A DNA stretch of 64,000 nt from Lachnospiraceae bacterium AB2028. Its GTDB lineage: Bacteria; Bacillota; Clostridia; Lachnospirales; Lachnospiraceae. Each line of letters begins with the position of its first letter. The first letter of the stretch is position 1. Below are positions 8,601 through 16,391 of the stretch, one piece after another. Below the pieces are notes generated by a model. It saw nothing but the letters and a program-made list of their open reading frames with translations, made no database searches and was not told where the DNA came from. The stretch lies in assembly GCA_000621425.1 (NCBI GenBank), contig KK211275.1:350523-414522 (forward strand). The letters run 5' to 3'. The position numbers were made by a program, and so were the translations under genes.

Positions 8601-10466
8601 ATGGATTTCAGTAACCGTCAGACTGCGCTTGACCACGAAATACTTATGAGCATAGACAAGCCTTCAAGATACACCGGCGGTGAGCCCGGAAGTGTCATGA
8701 AGGACGATGCGGACATACGCTTTGTCATCTGTTTTCCGGATGTATATGAGATCGGCATGAGCCATATCGGTATGCAGATTCTTTACGGCATGTTCAATTC
8801 GTGGCAGGATGTCTGGTGCGAGAGGCTTTTCAGTCCATGGATGGATCTGGACAAAATAATACGGGAGAAGAAAATCCCGCTTTTTTCGTTGGAAAGCCAG
8901 CAGCCTGTAAAGAGTGCGGATTTCTTGGGAATTACCCTGCAGTATGAGATGTGCTATACGAATATCCTGCAGATTTTTGAACTGTCGGGAATAAAATTTT
9001 ATTCGTCGGAAAGAGGGGAAGACGAGCCTATAGTCATAGGCGGCGGTCCCTGTGTATATAATCCGGAGCCCATAGCTGATTTCTTTGACATCTTCTATAT
9101 CGGCGAGGGCGAAGTCAGGTACAGGGCGCTTTTTGACCTGTACAAGAAATGTAAGTCTGAAGGAAGATCCAGAAAAGAATTCTTAAGGGAAGCGTCACAC
9201 ATAGAGGGTATATATGTGCCTTCTCTTTATGATGTGACATATGACGAAAACGGCCGTTTTGCGGACATGTCTCCAATGTACGATGATGTGCCTGCCAGGG
9301 TAAAGAAGCAGCTTGTCAAAAATATGGATGAGGCTTTCTATCCCACATCACCCGTTGTTCCTTTCATAAGGGCAACTCAGGACAGGGCAGTCATAGAAGT
9401 GCAGCGAGGCTGTATCAGAAACTGCAGGTTCTGTCAGGCAGGCCAGATATACAAGCCGGTAAGGGAGAGAAGTCCGGAACAGCTTAAGGAGCTTGCGAGA
9501 GAGATACTTAAGAATACGGGCTATGAAGAACTGTCCCTGAGTTCGCTGTCTACCAGCGACTATACCCATCTTAAGGAACTGCTTGATTACCTTATGGAGT
9601 ACTGCGGTGAAAAGAAGATAAATATATCCCTGCCGTCACTGAGAATCGATGCTTTTTCGCTGGATGTGATGAGCAAGGTGCAGGACATAAAGAAGAGTTC
9701 ACTTACTTTCGCACCGGAAGCCGGTTCCCAGAGAATGAGAGATGTAATAAATAAGGGACTGACCGAAGAAGATATACTTCACGGCTCTGAAATGGCATTT
9801 AAAGGCGGGTGGAACAAGGTAAAGCTTTATTTTATGCTGGGACTGCCTTTTGAAGAAGAGTCGGATGCTGTAGCTATAGCTGAACTTTGCAACAAAGTGG
9901 CAGGGGTTTATTTTGATACCGTTCCCAAGTCTGAGCGTCAGGGAAGCGTGCAGATAACCGCAAGTTCGTCATTCTTTGTGCCAAAGCCGTTCACGGCTTT
10001 CCAGTGGGCAGAGATGAACACACCGGAGCAGTTTGTGGAAAAGGCCAAGATCACGAAGGCGGCGGTAAGGGCACAGCTTAACCAGAAGCGTATTTCATAT
10101 CATTATCACGACAGCGGTACCACGATAATAGAAGGCATATTTGCAAGAGGCGACAGGCAGGTAGCCAAAGCCGTAGAGTACGCCTACAGGCATGGTGCCA
10201 TATTTGATGCCTGGACCGAGACCTTTTCCTATGAAGGCTGGATAAAGGCTTTTGAAGAAACCGGTGTGGACTATAAAGACTATATCTACAGGGTAAGGGA
10301 CGATGAAGAAAAGTTCCCCTGGGATTTTATAGACAGCGGCGTAAGCAAGAAGTTCCTGCTCCGCGAGTGGCATAATGCTGCCGCGGCAAAGAAATCCTCT
10401 GACTGCAGAAAGCAGTGCATGGGCTGCGGAGCCGGTGTTTTCGGATGCGGGGTATGTGTGGAATGA
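8601..10466 (+). CDS. Radical SAM protein, TIGR03960-type
   Basis: An uncharacterised radical SAM protein of the clostridial TIGR03960 family, usually paired or fused with a DUF2344 protein. The cluster motif CIRNCRFC (CxxxCxxC, near base 9410) binds the 4Fe-4S cluster. The N-terminal ~250 residues look like a B12-binding-type Rossmann region (FVICFPDVYEIGMSHIGMQILY; IVIGGGPCVYNPEPIADFFD). The last ~20 residues form a second Cys-rich motif, CRKQCMGCGAGVFGCGVC, which could hold another cluster. ATG 8601 with AGGTGA just upstream is preferred over GTG 8592, which would overlap hisIE. The stop overlaps the next start by 4 bases. The reaction is unknown; tRNA or rRNA modification is a guess from genes that commonly neighbour it. 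Confidence 0.85.
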   Translation: MDFSNRQTALDHEILMSIDKPSRYTGGEPGSVMKDDADIRFVICFPDVYEIGMSHIGMQILYGMFNSWQDVWCERLFSPWMDLDKIIREKKIPLFSLESQQPVKSADFLGITLQYEMCYTNILQIFELSGIKFYSSERGEDEPIVIGGGPCVYNPEPIADFFDIFYIGEGEVRYRALFDLYKKCKSEGRSRKEFLREASHIEGIYVPSLYDVTYDENGRFADMSPMYDDVPARVKKQLVKNMDEAFYPTSPVVPFIRATQDRAVIEVQRGCIRNCRFCQAGQIYKPVRERSPEQLKELAREILKNTGYEELSLSSLSTSDYTHLKELLDYLMEYCGEKKINISLPSLRIDAFSLDVMSKVQDIKKSSLTFAPEAGSQRMRDVINKGLTEEDILHGSEMAFKGGWNKVKLYFMLGLPFEEESDAVAIAELCNKVAGVYFDTVPKSERQGSVQITASSSFFVPKPFTAFQWAEMNTPEQFVEKAKITKAAVRAQLNQKRISYHYHDSGTTIIEGIFARGDRQVAKAVEYAYRHGAIFDAWTETFSYEGWIKAFEETGVDYKDYIYRVRDDEEKFPWDFIDSGVSKKFLLREWHNAAAAKKSSDCRKQCMGCGAGVFGCGVCVE

Positions 10467-11185
10467 GCGTTACCGTAAGATTTAAATTTATGAGGACCGG
10501 CCCTGTAAGGTACCTGGGACATCTGGATATGCTGCGCTATTTCCAGAAGGCTGTCATGAAGGCGGAACTGGATGCAAAGTATACCGAGGGTTTTCATCCC
10601 CATCAGATAATGTCTTTCGCCTATCCTTTAGGCGTGGGCATGGAGACTCATGGGGATTATATGGATCTGGAAATGAATGCCTGTGATGATGCAGAGGCTC
10701 TGATGGACAGGCTTAATGCGGTCATGCATGAAGGGATAAAAGTAACCGGAGCGGTCATACTTAAGGAAAAGGCTCTTAATGCAATGGCTGCCGTAGCGGA
10801 AGCTGACTATAAGCTGGTGGTGGCTGATGACGGTGCTTCGGACCCTGACAGTGGGGCTGCACAGAAGGTACTCTGCGATGCCATAAGCGAACTGCTGTCA
10901 AAAGAAGAGATAACAGGCGGCAAGTCGGGAAAAAACATAAGGCCCGGCATACGGACTCTTGAATGTAAAAAAGACAGTGGGAATGAGCTGCGACTTGTGA
11001 TGAGGCTTTCCAGCGGATCAAAGCTTAATGTCCGGCCTGCAGATGTCTTTGAAAAACTCTGTGAGACTGAGGCGGTCATCGCTTCTGAAATAAAATTCAA
11101 AGTGACTCATTTGTACCGTATGGAGATATACGGCAATGACAAAGACGGAAGGATAGTAGCGCTTAATGATAAGACGGTCGAATAG
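10463..11185 (+). CDS. DUF2344 family protein (TIGR03936), radical SAM partner
   Basis: A 240-residue DUF2344 protein, the standard partner of the preceding radical SAM gene; in many Clostridia the two are fused or overlapping. Diagnostic N-terminal segments are VRFKFMRTGPVRYLGHLDML and the following GFHPHQIMSFAYPLGVGMETHG. The start overlaps the upstream stop (ATGA), so the proteins are probably made in fixed ratio. Longer in-frame starts up to base 10415 lie inside the upstream gene and are less likely. The C-terminal 100 residues are poorly conserved. Function is unknown; the pairing suggests a substrate-binding role for the radical enzyme. Confidence 0.85.
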   Translation: MSVTVRFKFMRTGPVRYLGHLDMLRYFQKAVMKAELDAKYTEGFHPHQIMSFAYPLGVGMETHGDYMDLEMNACDDAEALMDRLNAVMHEGIKVTGAVILKEKALNAMAAVAEADYKLVVADDGASDPDSGAAQKVLCDAISELLSKEEITGGKSGKNIRPGIRTLECKKDSGNELRLVMRLSSGSKLNVRPADVFEKLCETEAVIASEIKFKVTHLYRMEIYGNDKDGRIVALNDKTVE

Positions 11186-12230
11186 AAAAGAAGAACGTAT
11201 ATCTGAAATGAAACAGGGTGATCTGCGTGTGCTGACCTATAAAGTCGCTGCAGACGGCAATATCCCTGAAGGCATACTGATCATATATATGCGTTCCGGA
11301 AGAGCGGAGCGCATTGTTTTTGAGCGGGATGAACAGGTAAAGATAGGCGATGTTTACCTTGCCAGGGTAAAGAGCACTAATCCTGAAACAGGTGGTGCTT
11401 TTCTGGATTTAGGCGATAAAAGGACAGCATTTATCAATTATGGTGGAAAGAAGAACATACATCTCATAAACAGGGAGTATGACGGAACTCTTAAGCCTTG
11501 TGATGAGCTGGCTGTAAGGGTACGGGACCTTGCAAGGGGCGATAAGAAACTGAGAGTCATATTTGCATCCGATATGCCTTTTGAAGAATATGAGCATAAA
11601 AAGGCTCCATGCGTTTTGCACAGCGCAAAGTCTGCTTTTGACAAAAGCTTAAAAGATGTAACAGAAGAAGAAAATGCATTGTGGTTTACTGAAGATGCGG
11701 GGATATATGAAAAGGCGTCAGCACTGATCCGAAACTATGATGACAGGATAAAGCTCTACGCAGATCCGGATATATCCATGAATGCTCTGTATGATGTACG
11801 GGCTGCGCTGTCACGCATAACGGCCAGACGTGTTCACCTGCCGGGAGGGGCAGAGATAGTCATCGACAGGACGGAAGCAATGACTGTTATAGATGTTAAC
11901 AGTGCAGCCGGACGGAAGGTTCATATGTCGGGAGATACACACGGAAGCAGCGCCGCTTTGGCCATAAATACAGAGGCGGCGGAGGAGATAGCTTATCAGA
12001 TTGATGCCAGGAATCTGGGCGGCATGATCCTGGTGGATATGATGAAGATGAAAGATGCCGAGAGTGAAAGCATATTGCTAAAGCAGATGAATGAGCGTAT
12101 GGAGTGCCTAAAACCGCCGGCACATGCCGAAGATATAACAAAACTCGGCATTGTTGAGATAGTAAGGGCGAAATGCGGGGAAGATATTTACCAGCTAAAA
12201 TCGATTTTGGATAAAACTATATTAGCCTGA
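11166..12230 (+). CDS. rng: Ribonuclease E/G family protein, short form
   Basis: An Rne/Rng-family endoribonuclease for RNA processing and decay. The N-terminal S1-like region is present (GDVYLARVKSTNPETGGAFLDLGDKRTAFIN). The catalytic DNase-I-like domain carries both metal-binding aspartate motifs, VIDVNSAAGRK and GGMILVDMMKM. The protein is short (340-354 residues) and stops soon after IVEIVRAK; I see no CxxC zinc-link and no C-terminal small domain, so oligomerisation may differ from E. coli RNase G. The start is uncertain: ATG 11166 overlaps the previous gene, ATG 11208 matches the usual family N-terminus better, and neither has a good ribosome binding site. In many Clostridia rplU-rpmA-obg follow; here a terminator does. 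Confidence 0.85.
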   Translation: MIRRSNRKEERISEMKQGDLRVLTYKVAADGNIPEGILIIYMRSGRAERIVFERDEQVKIGDVYLARVKSTNPETGGAFLDLGDKRTAFINYGGKKNIHLINREYDGTLKPCDELAVRVRDLARGDKKLRVIFASDMPFEEYEHKKAPCVLHSAKSAFDKSLKDVTEEENALWFTEDAGIYEKASALIRNYDDRIKLYADPDISMNALYDVRAALSRITARRVHLPGGAEIVIDRTEAMTVIDVNSAAGRKVHMSGDTHGSSAALAINTEAAEEIAYQIDARNLGGMILVDMMKMKDAESESILLKQMNERMECLKPPAHAEDITKLGIVEIVRAKCGEDIYQLKSILDKTILA

Positions 12231-12288
12231 ATGGCAAAATAGTGGTTAAAAAAAGTATATTTCATAAAAAAATATGAGTGAAAAACAA

Positions 12289-12313
12289 AAAAGCCTTATT
12301 TTATAAGGCTTTT
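12289..12313 (+). terminator. Hairpin terminator after the RNase E/G gene
   Basis: A perfect 10-bp inverted repeat (AAAAGCCTTA / TAAGGCTTTT) with a 5-base loop ends in four T residues, about 60 bases after the RNase E/G stop. It likely ends the transcript running from the radical SAM gene. Confidence 0.75.
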
Positions 12314-12319
12314 CGTGCC

Positions 12320-12348
12320 TTGATGACAAAAAAATATTCTGTTAGTAT
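12320..12348 (+). promoter_or_regulatory. Sigma-A-type promoter for the SHOCT-repeat gene
   Basis: TTGATG and TAGTAT are separated by 17 bases. The start would fall near 12355, leaving a ~55-base leader with a small CTGCAC/GTGCAG hairpin (12371-12389) before the GGAGGA ribosome binding site. Confidence 0.6.
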
Positions 12349-12410
12349 GATCGTGCACAGTAGTATAAGCTGCACTACAGCGGTGCAGTACAAAACGGAG
12401 GATTTTGATT

Positions 12411-14075
12411 ATGGCAGTAGAAGTATTTCAATGTAACTGGGGGAGTTCGATAAAGAGTTTTCTTTCCGCAAGAAGCCAGGAAAAGCTCTTTCTGCAGATC
12501 GATGACACAAAGGGGGATGCAGTCAAGATCGCAGGTAAGGCTTATATCTGCAACGAAGAAGGAAAGAATGAATATATTTCAACGTTCGATTTTCCTGCTA
12601 AGGATATCAGAGGAGCAAAGAAGGGTGAGTTCCAGGGAAATGATGCTCTTGTCATTATTGCAAGGGTAGCAAGTCTTTATGGTGCAAAAATGCAGAATAT
12701 CATTCTTCCCGGCCTTAAGGATATGAACAGGGCAATAGACCGTATTACGGAAGTTGCTAAGGCATCAGGCGGTATGTCAACTGATTCATCACCGTCAGCT
12801 GCAGCTTCTGCGCCCAGGCCTGTAGCACCTAAGCCGGCACCTGCTCCGGCACCTGCACCTAAGCCTGCACCTGCACCCGCTCCGGCGCCTGCACCTAAGC
12901 CTGCAACACCTGCGCCTACGGCACCTTCACCTGCGCCCCGGCCTGTAGCACCTGCTCCGGCACCTACACCTGCAGCACCTTCGCCTGCACCTGCTCCGGC
13001 ACAGCCTGTTACATCAGCTACAAAGGTTCCTTCATATACACCGTCAAGGACTCCTGCGGCTGCAGCAGCTGCAAAGGCACCTGCGCCTGCTAAGAACAGC
13101 GAGTCATATGAGCAGAAACGTCAGAAACTTGAAATTCTTCATGCATCAGGCATGGTAAGTGATACAGAGTACAAGGATAAGACTCTCAAGCTTATCTGTG
13201 AAGAGCGTGGAATGTCTGATTATTATGAGAAGATCAGCAAAGTTCTTACCGCTCATGAGTCCGGTATCTTAAGTGATGCTGAATATGCAGCAACCAAGGA
13301 TGAGCTGGTAAGGGAGGCTTTCAACTCTGAGGTAAGGGATCTTGAAGTCTTCAGAAATAATACAGCAAAGCTTCCTATCATCCAGATAAGCGGCATAGTA
13401 TCAGAGGAAGAGTTCAATATAGGCAAGGACAGACTGCTTGAGAGCGTTGCATATGATGAGCTCGACAGTAACGAAGATTTCCAGTTAAAGCTTCAGAAAC
13501 TTCCTATACTGGTTGATGCAGAACTTGTTCCGAAGGATGAGTGCGCAAATGATATTTCACAGCTCAAGGAGATACTTACACCCAGCGTTGCCGATCCTAT
13601 GGATCTGCTGAACATGAAACTGGCAAGATGGCCGGCTATGGTTGCAGCCGGTGCGGCTTCAGAGGCTGAATTTAATCAGAAGAAACAGGCAATTCTCGGC
13701 GAGGTTATGTCTCTTCCTGCAGCTGATGAGGGTATGCTTAAGAATAAGATTGAGCGTGTGGTAATGCTGAAGGATATGACATGGCTTGACGATATGGGAT
13801 TCCATGGTAAGAAGGTTGAAATCCTTAAGACAATCATCGACAACCCGGATGTTGTTACCAGAATGAGACTGCTCATGGTTGCAAGAGATTGCAAGCTTTC
13901 TACAGCAGAAGAATTCGAGACCAAGAAACAGGAAGTTATTGCAGATATATTCAGCCCTTACAAGGATATGGATGAGTTCAAGCAGAAGGCTGATCTCTTA
14001 AAGAGCATAAGCGAAGCTTCCATCATTTCAGCTGAGGAGTTTGAGAGTTACAAAGAGAAACTTATGGGAATCTAA
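12411..14075 (+). CDS. Unrecognised protein with Pro/Ala linker and SHOCT-like helical repeats
   Basis: I do not recognise this 554-residue protein as a whole. Residues 1-125 form a compact mixed domain starting AVEVFQCNWGSS. Residues ~133-228 are a Pro-Ala-Lys linker. Residues ~236-554 hold about eight degenerate repeats of ~40 residues with the pattern K..KL..L...GI(V/L)S..E(F/Y)...K..LL, which resembles the SHOCT short C-terminal helical motif. There is no signal peptide or membrane segment, so it is probably cytoplasmic. ATG 12411 is chosen because CGGAGGA lies 9 bases upstream; the TTG at 12405 is too close. It has its own promoter and terminator, so it is monocistronic. Family knowledge: SHOCT motifs occur at the ends of many proteins and may mediate oligomerisation; a scaffold role is inference. 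Confidence 0.75.
   Translation: MAVEVFQCNWGSSIKSFLSARSQEKLFLQIDDTKGDAVKIAGKAYICNEEGKNEYISTFDFPAKDIRGAKKGEFQGNDALVIIARVASLYGAKMQNIILPGLKDMNRAIDRITEVAKASGGMSTDSSPSAAASAPRPVAPKPAPAPAPAPKPAPAPAPAPAPKPATPAPTAPSPAPRPVAPAPAPTPAAPSPAPAPAQPVTSATKVPSYTPSRTPAAAAAAKAPAPAKNSESYEQKRQKLEILHASGMVSDTEYKDKTLKLICEERGMSDYYEKISKVLTAHESGILSDAEYAATKDELVREAFNSEVRDLEVFRNNTAKLPIIQISGIVSEEEFNIGKDRLLESVAYDELDSNEDFQLKLQKLPILVDAELVPKDECANDISQLKEILTPSVADPMDLLNMKLARWPAMVAAGAASEAEFNQKKQAILGEVMSLPAADEGMLKNKIERVVMLKDMTWLDDMGFHGKKVEILKTIIDNPDVVTRMRLLMVARDCKLSTAEEFETKKQEVIADIFSPYKDMDEFKQKADLLKSISEASIISAEEFESYKEKLMGI
12810..13095 (+). repeat. Minisatellite-like Pro/Ala codon repeat
   Basis: Within the SHOCT-repeat gene, DNA units such as GCACCTGCTCCG and GCACCTAAGCCT recur irregularly and encode PAPAPAPKP-type sequence. 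Such tracts are prone to length change by slippage, so the linker length may vary between strains. Confidence 0.75.
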
Positions 14076-14087
14076 TCGATTGACTAA

Positions 14088-14115
14088 AAAGCCTGTGGCC
14101 TAGGCCGCAGGCTTT
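14088..14115 (+). terminator. Terminator after the SHOCT-repeat gene
   Basis: AAAGCCTGTGGCC pairs with GGCCGCAGGCTTT across a 2-base gap (one G-T pair) 13 bases after the stop. The GC-rich stem with flanking A and T runs fits an intrinsic terminator. Confidence 0.75.
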
Positions 14116-14167
14116 ATTTATCGCAAGGAAAAAAATGAGACAAAAATTCATTTCAATATGAGTTTCG

Positions 14168-14196
14168 TTGAGAATATAGTTGTAGTGTGTTATAAT
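14168..14196 (+). promoter_or_regulatory. Strong sigma-A-type promoter for the mini-MCP gene
   Basis: TTGAGA, a 17-base spacer and a perfect TATAAT. The transcript would begin near 14203, about 55 bases before the start codon. Confidence 0.75.
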
Positions 14197-14257
14197 ATTT
14201 GTTATCAGTTCTTTATACGGAATGTATAGGGAAAAATAAGAAGGTATGGAGGTTGAT

Positions 14258-14863
14258 ATGATCAAGGTACAAGAGTTTTGTGACATGAAGAAGTTTAATG
14301 CGTTAGTGTCCAACTGGTCAAAATCCACCGGACTGGGGGCAGCCGTATACGGCGTAGAGGGTGAGAGCATTATGGTCTTTGGGTTAAACCGTGACGATGC
14401 AAAAAAAGTCAGGGATTTTGAATTCCAAGTTCATATTGATGATGGTCCGGCAGTGGTAAGGGTTAACGGTGGTGCCGTAAGCGGAGACACAGCAAAAGAT
14501 GCTGTGGCAGCCGGAGGTGAACTGCTTGAGGATATCGTTACTATCTTTGTTCAGAGTTCATATGAAGTATTTAAGAACAAGGATTTGATCGATAATGTAA
14601 AGGCTGGTATTGAGAAGGCTGAAAAGCTTATTGTACAGGCTAATAAGGATACAAGTCAGATTGCTTCTTTCTGCGGTAAGCAGAAGATACTGGCACTTAA
14701 TGCGTCCATAGAGGCAGCAAGGGCAGGAGAGCACGGAAGAGGATTCTCTGTTGTTGCTGAAGAAGTACAGGATCTCGCTCTGAACATGGGCGTTACCAGC
14801 AAGAGCATATCATCTACATTGTCCGAGCTTACTGATACGATCAATAGCATGGATAAAGCGTAA
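14258..14863 (+). CDS. Short soluble methyl-accepting chemotaxis-like protein
   Basis: A 201-residue protein whose C-terminal part contains the highly conserved hairpin tip of chemoreceptor signalling domains ([20 protein letters not shown], then [11 protein letters not shown]), the segment that binds CheA and CheW. The N-terminal ~80 residues ([20 protein letters not shown]) weakly resemble a PocR-type small sensor domain but lack its cysteine-rich end. There is no membrane segment, HAMP domain or long methylation helices, and only a short helix follows the tip. ATG 14258 is preferred because GGAGG lies 5 bases upstream; the ATG at 14246 overlaps that site. It is monocistronic, between its own promoter and terminator. 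It may be a cytoplasmic receptor fragment or a regulator that competes for CheA/CheW; this is inference. Confidence 0.75.
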   Translation: MIKVQEFCDMKKFNALVSNWSKSTGLGAAVYGVEGESIMVFGLNRDDAKKVRDFEFQVHIDDGPAVVRVNGGAVSGDTAKDAVAAGGELLEDIVTIFVQSSYEVFKNKDLIDNVKAGIEKAEKLIVQANKDTSQIASFCGKQKILALNASIEAARAGEHGRGFSVVAEEVQDLALNMGVTSKSISSTLSELTDTINSMDKA

Positions 14864-14884
14864 GAACTAAAAATTATTACTATA

Positions 14885-14925
14885 AAACATCGGCATCGTA
14901 TAGTAGCGGTGCCGATGTTTTTTTT
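14885..14925 (+). terminator. Terminator after the mini-MCP gene
   Basis: A 14-bp stem (AAACATCGGCATCG / CGGTGCCGATGTTT, one wobble) with an 8-base loop and a run of eight T residues. It also insulates the promoter of the downstream RNA gene. Confidence 0.9.
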
Positions 14926-14936
14926 CAGCAGTATTA

Positions 14937-14965
14937 TTGATATATGCTGCTTTTTTTTATATAAT
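14937..14965 (+). promoter_or_regulatory. Promoter of the putative 6S RNA
   Basis: TTGATA and TATAAT are separated by exactly 17 bases, and the predicted start (about 14972) falls just before the first base of the long closing stem. This match is independent support for an RNA gene here. Confidence 0.75.
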
Positions 14966-14974
14966 AATAATATA

Positions 14975-15149
14975 CCGGATGTCAATTTAAGGCTTCCTCG
15001 TATTTGAGCCTACAGTACTTTAAACGGGATTCCTATAGCGCCGTTCGGATGTCATGCCCCGGCAAGTCTTTCAGGGAAGGCAGATGTTTTGGCTGCGGTT
15101 GCCCACCTGGCATATGCTAGGAGTCAAAAGGGGGGAGCTGGACATCCGG
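14975..15149 (+). ncRNA. ssrS: Probable 6S RNA (SsrS)
   Basis: A ~175-nt non-coding segment folds end to end into one long interrupted rod. CCGGATGTC (14975) pairs with GACATCCGG (15141-15149), then GCTTCCTC pairs with GGGGGGAGC with wobbles, TTTGA with TCAAA and CCTA with TAGG, leaving a large central unpaired region. That length and architecture are those of 6S RNA, which mimics an open promoter and sequesters RNA polymerase-sigma70 in stationary phase. It has its own consensus promoter upstream, and TTTT follows the last stem base. SRP RNA, tmRNA and RNase P RNA do not fit in size or motifs. The assignment is by structure and partial recollection of the family, not by a covariance search. 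Confidence 0.65.
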
Positions 15150-15164
15150 CTTTTAAATTTGACT

Positions 15165-16088
15165 ATGAACGTTATAAAAAACATCTACAATGTTATCTGT
15201 GGTTTCGCTCAGGAAACCAAGGAAAACAATATGTCATCTTTTGCGGCGGCTGCTGCATTTTTTATGTTTCTGTCGGTTATTCCCATGATGATAATAGTCT
15301 GCAGTATGCTGGCGTGGCTGGACTTGAGCCCAGAAGTTTTCTTTTTTCTGGGGCAGTCCATAATGCCCGTGGAAAGTGTGGAACTGCTGAGGGGTGTGGC
15401 TAATGAATTCAAGGATCATATGCTGACAACAATATCCCTGTCTGCATTTATAACGCTGTGGCTTGCAGGCAATGGCGTATCGGCTCTTTCGTATGGTCTT
15501 AATTCTGTTCATCATGTGGTGGACAAAAAGAATTTCGTAGTCCTCAGGATAATGAGCAGCTTGTATACCATCATTTTTATAGTGATGCTTTCCATCTCTC
15601 TTGGTGTCTTAGTTTTGGGAAATCGAATAAATGAAATGTTGGAAACATTTATTCCCACATATCAAATTGCCATAGGCTTTATCTTAAGGTTCCGCTTCCT
15701 GTTTGTCTGGGTTTTTCTGGCACTTATGTTCCAAGTACTTTATACGGTACTTCCAAGTGTAAAGGTGCGTTACAAAATGCAGTTTCCGGGGGCAATTTTT
15801 GCAAGCATGTGCTGGTCCTTTATATCCTGGGTGTTTTCAAAATACATTGACCAGTTTGACGGATTTGCGTTTTATGGTTCCTTTTCCACAACAGTCGTTA
15901 CTATGGCATGGATGTATTTCTGTATGTATGCGGTTCTGTTGGGGGCACAGATAAACATATTCTTTAGCCCGGTCTTTAAACATATTGAACAGGTTAGAAA
16001 CAATAGGAAAAAAGCGCAGCTGACCAATAAAGGGATCGGAAGGAGAAAAAAAACGGCAAGGAGACGTGGTGTCATTAAAAATAAATAA
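15165..16088 (+). CDS. YihY/virulence factor BrkB family membrane protein
   Basis: An integral membrane protein of the YihY/BrkB (once called ribonuclease BN) family, ~307 residues with about six membrane segments. The family hallmark lies at residues ~25-45 (SSFAAAAAFFMFLSVIPMM), and the later RYKMQFPGAIFASMCWSFIS and GSFSTTVVTMAWMYF segments are also typical. The C-terminus is a basic cytoplasmic tail (GRRKKTARRRG). Transport substrate and role are not established for the family. The start is uncertain: ATG 15165 fits the family N-terminus but has no ribosome binding site close by, while ATG 15231 has AAGGA 7 bases upstream. The gene begins only 16 bases after the 6S RNA, and no separate promoter is evident. 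Confidence 0.85.
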   Translation: MNVIKNIYNVICGFAQETKENNMSSFAAAAAFFMFLSVIPMMIIVCSMLAWLDLSPEVFFFLGQSIMPVESVELLRGVANEFKDHMLTTISLSAFITLWLAGNGVSALSYGLNSVHHVVDKKNFVVLRIMSSLYTIIFIVMLSISLGVLVLGNRINEMLETFIPTYQIAIGFILRFRFLFVWVFLALMFQVLYTVLPSVKVRYKMQFPGAIFASMCWSFISWVFSKYIDQFDGFAFYGSFSTTVVTMAWMYFCMYAVLLGAQINIFFSPVFKHIEQVRNNRKKAQLTNKGIGRRKKTARRRGVIKNK

Positions 16089-16097
16089 CTGATAACT

Positions 16098-16126
16098 TTG
16101 ACATCGTAGGTGAATGATGTTAAAAT
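16098..16126 (+). promoter_or_regulatory. Promoter of the pheST operon
   Basis: TTGACA, 17 bases, TAAAAT. Transcription would begin near 16133, just ahead of the T-box leader. Confidence 0.8.
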
Positions 16127-16139
16127 ATGCGTGTTTAAA

Positions 16140-16391
16140 GGCTGTGAAGGTGCACAGTAGGGTTTTTGCCGTATCTACAGAGAGGGAGACCGTCGGCTGA
16201 GAGTTTTCCGTTTAAGGCTTTTATCTGAATTTCACACCGGAGCCGGTATGCTGAAAGATTTTCAATTAGGTGTACCCGTTAGCCATGCGTTAATTGGGAA
16301 TTAAGCGTCTGTCATATATTTGACAGGAACCAGGGTGGTAACGCGGATCTAGATTCGTCCCCGGACAGTGTTTTTGCTGTCCGGGTTTTTT
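16140..16391 (+). promoter_or_regulatory. T-box riboswitch, phenylalanine specifier
   Basis: A T-box leader that senses uncharged tRNA-Phe and controls pheST by antitermination. The conserved T-box core AGGGTGGTAACGCGG is at 16332-16346, and the stem I features AGAGAGGGAG and GGCTGAGAG lie near 16180-16205. The probable specifier is TTC at 16231-16233 in the context GAATTTCAC, a Phe codon matching the downstream genes. The expression platform ends in an intrinsic terminator, CCCGGACAG/CTGTCCGGG plus six T residues (16360-16391); the alternative antiterminator would use the T-box bulge. Low charging of tRNA-Phe should raise PheST synthesis. Confidence 0.93.

Noticed and set aside
12810-13095. 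Possible CRISPR-like short direct repeats
   Set aside because: The repeats are 6-12 bases, in frame, without constant spacers, and encode a Pro/Ala linker.
15054-15164. N-terminal extension of the YihY-like protein to base 15054
   Set aside because: That stretch is inside the paired 6S-like RNA and its translation (RQVFQGRQMFWLRL) does not resemble the family N-terminus.
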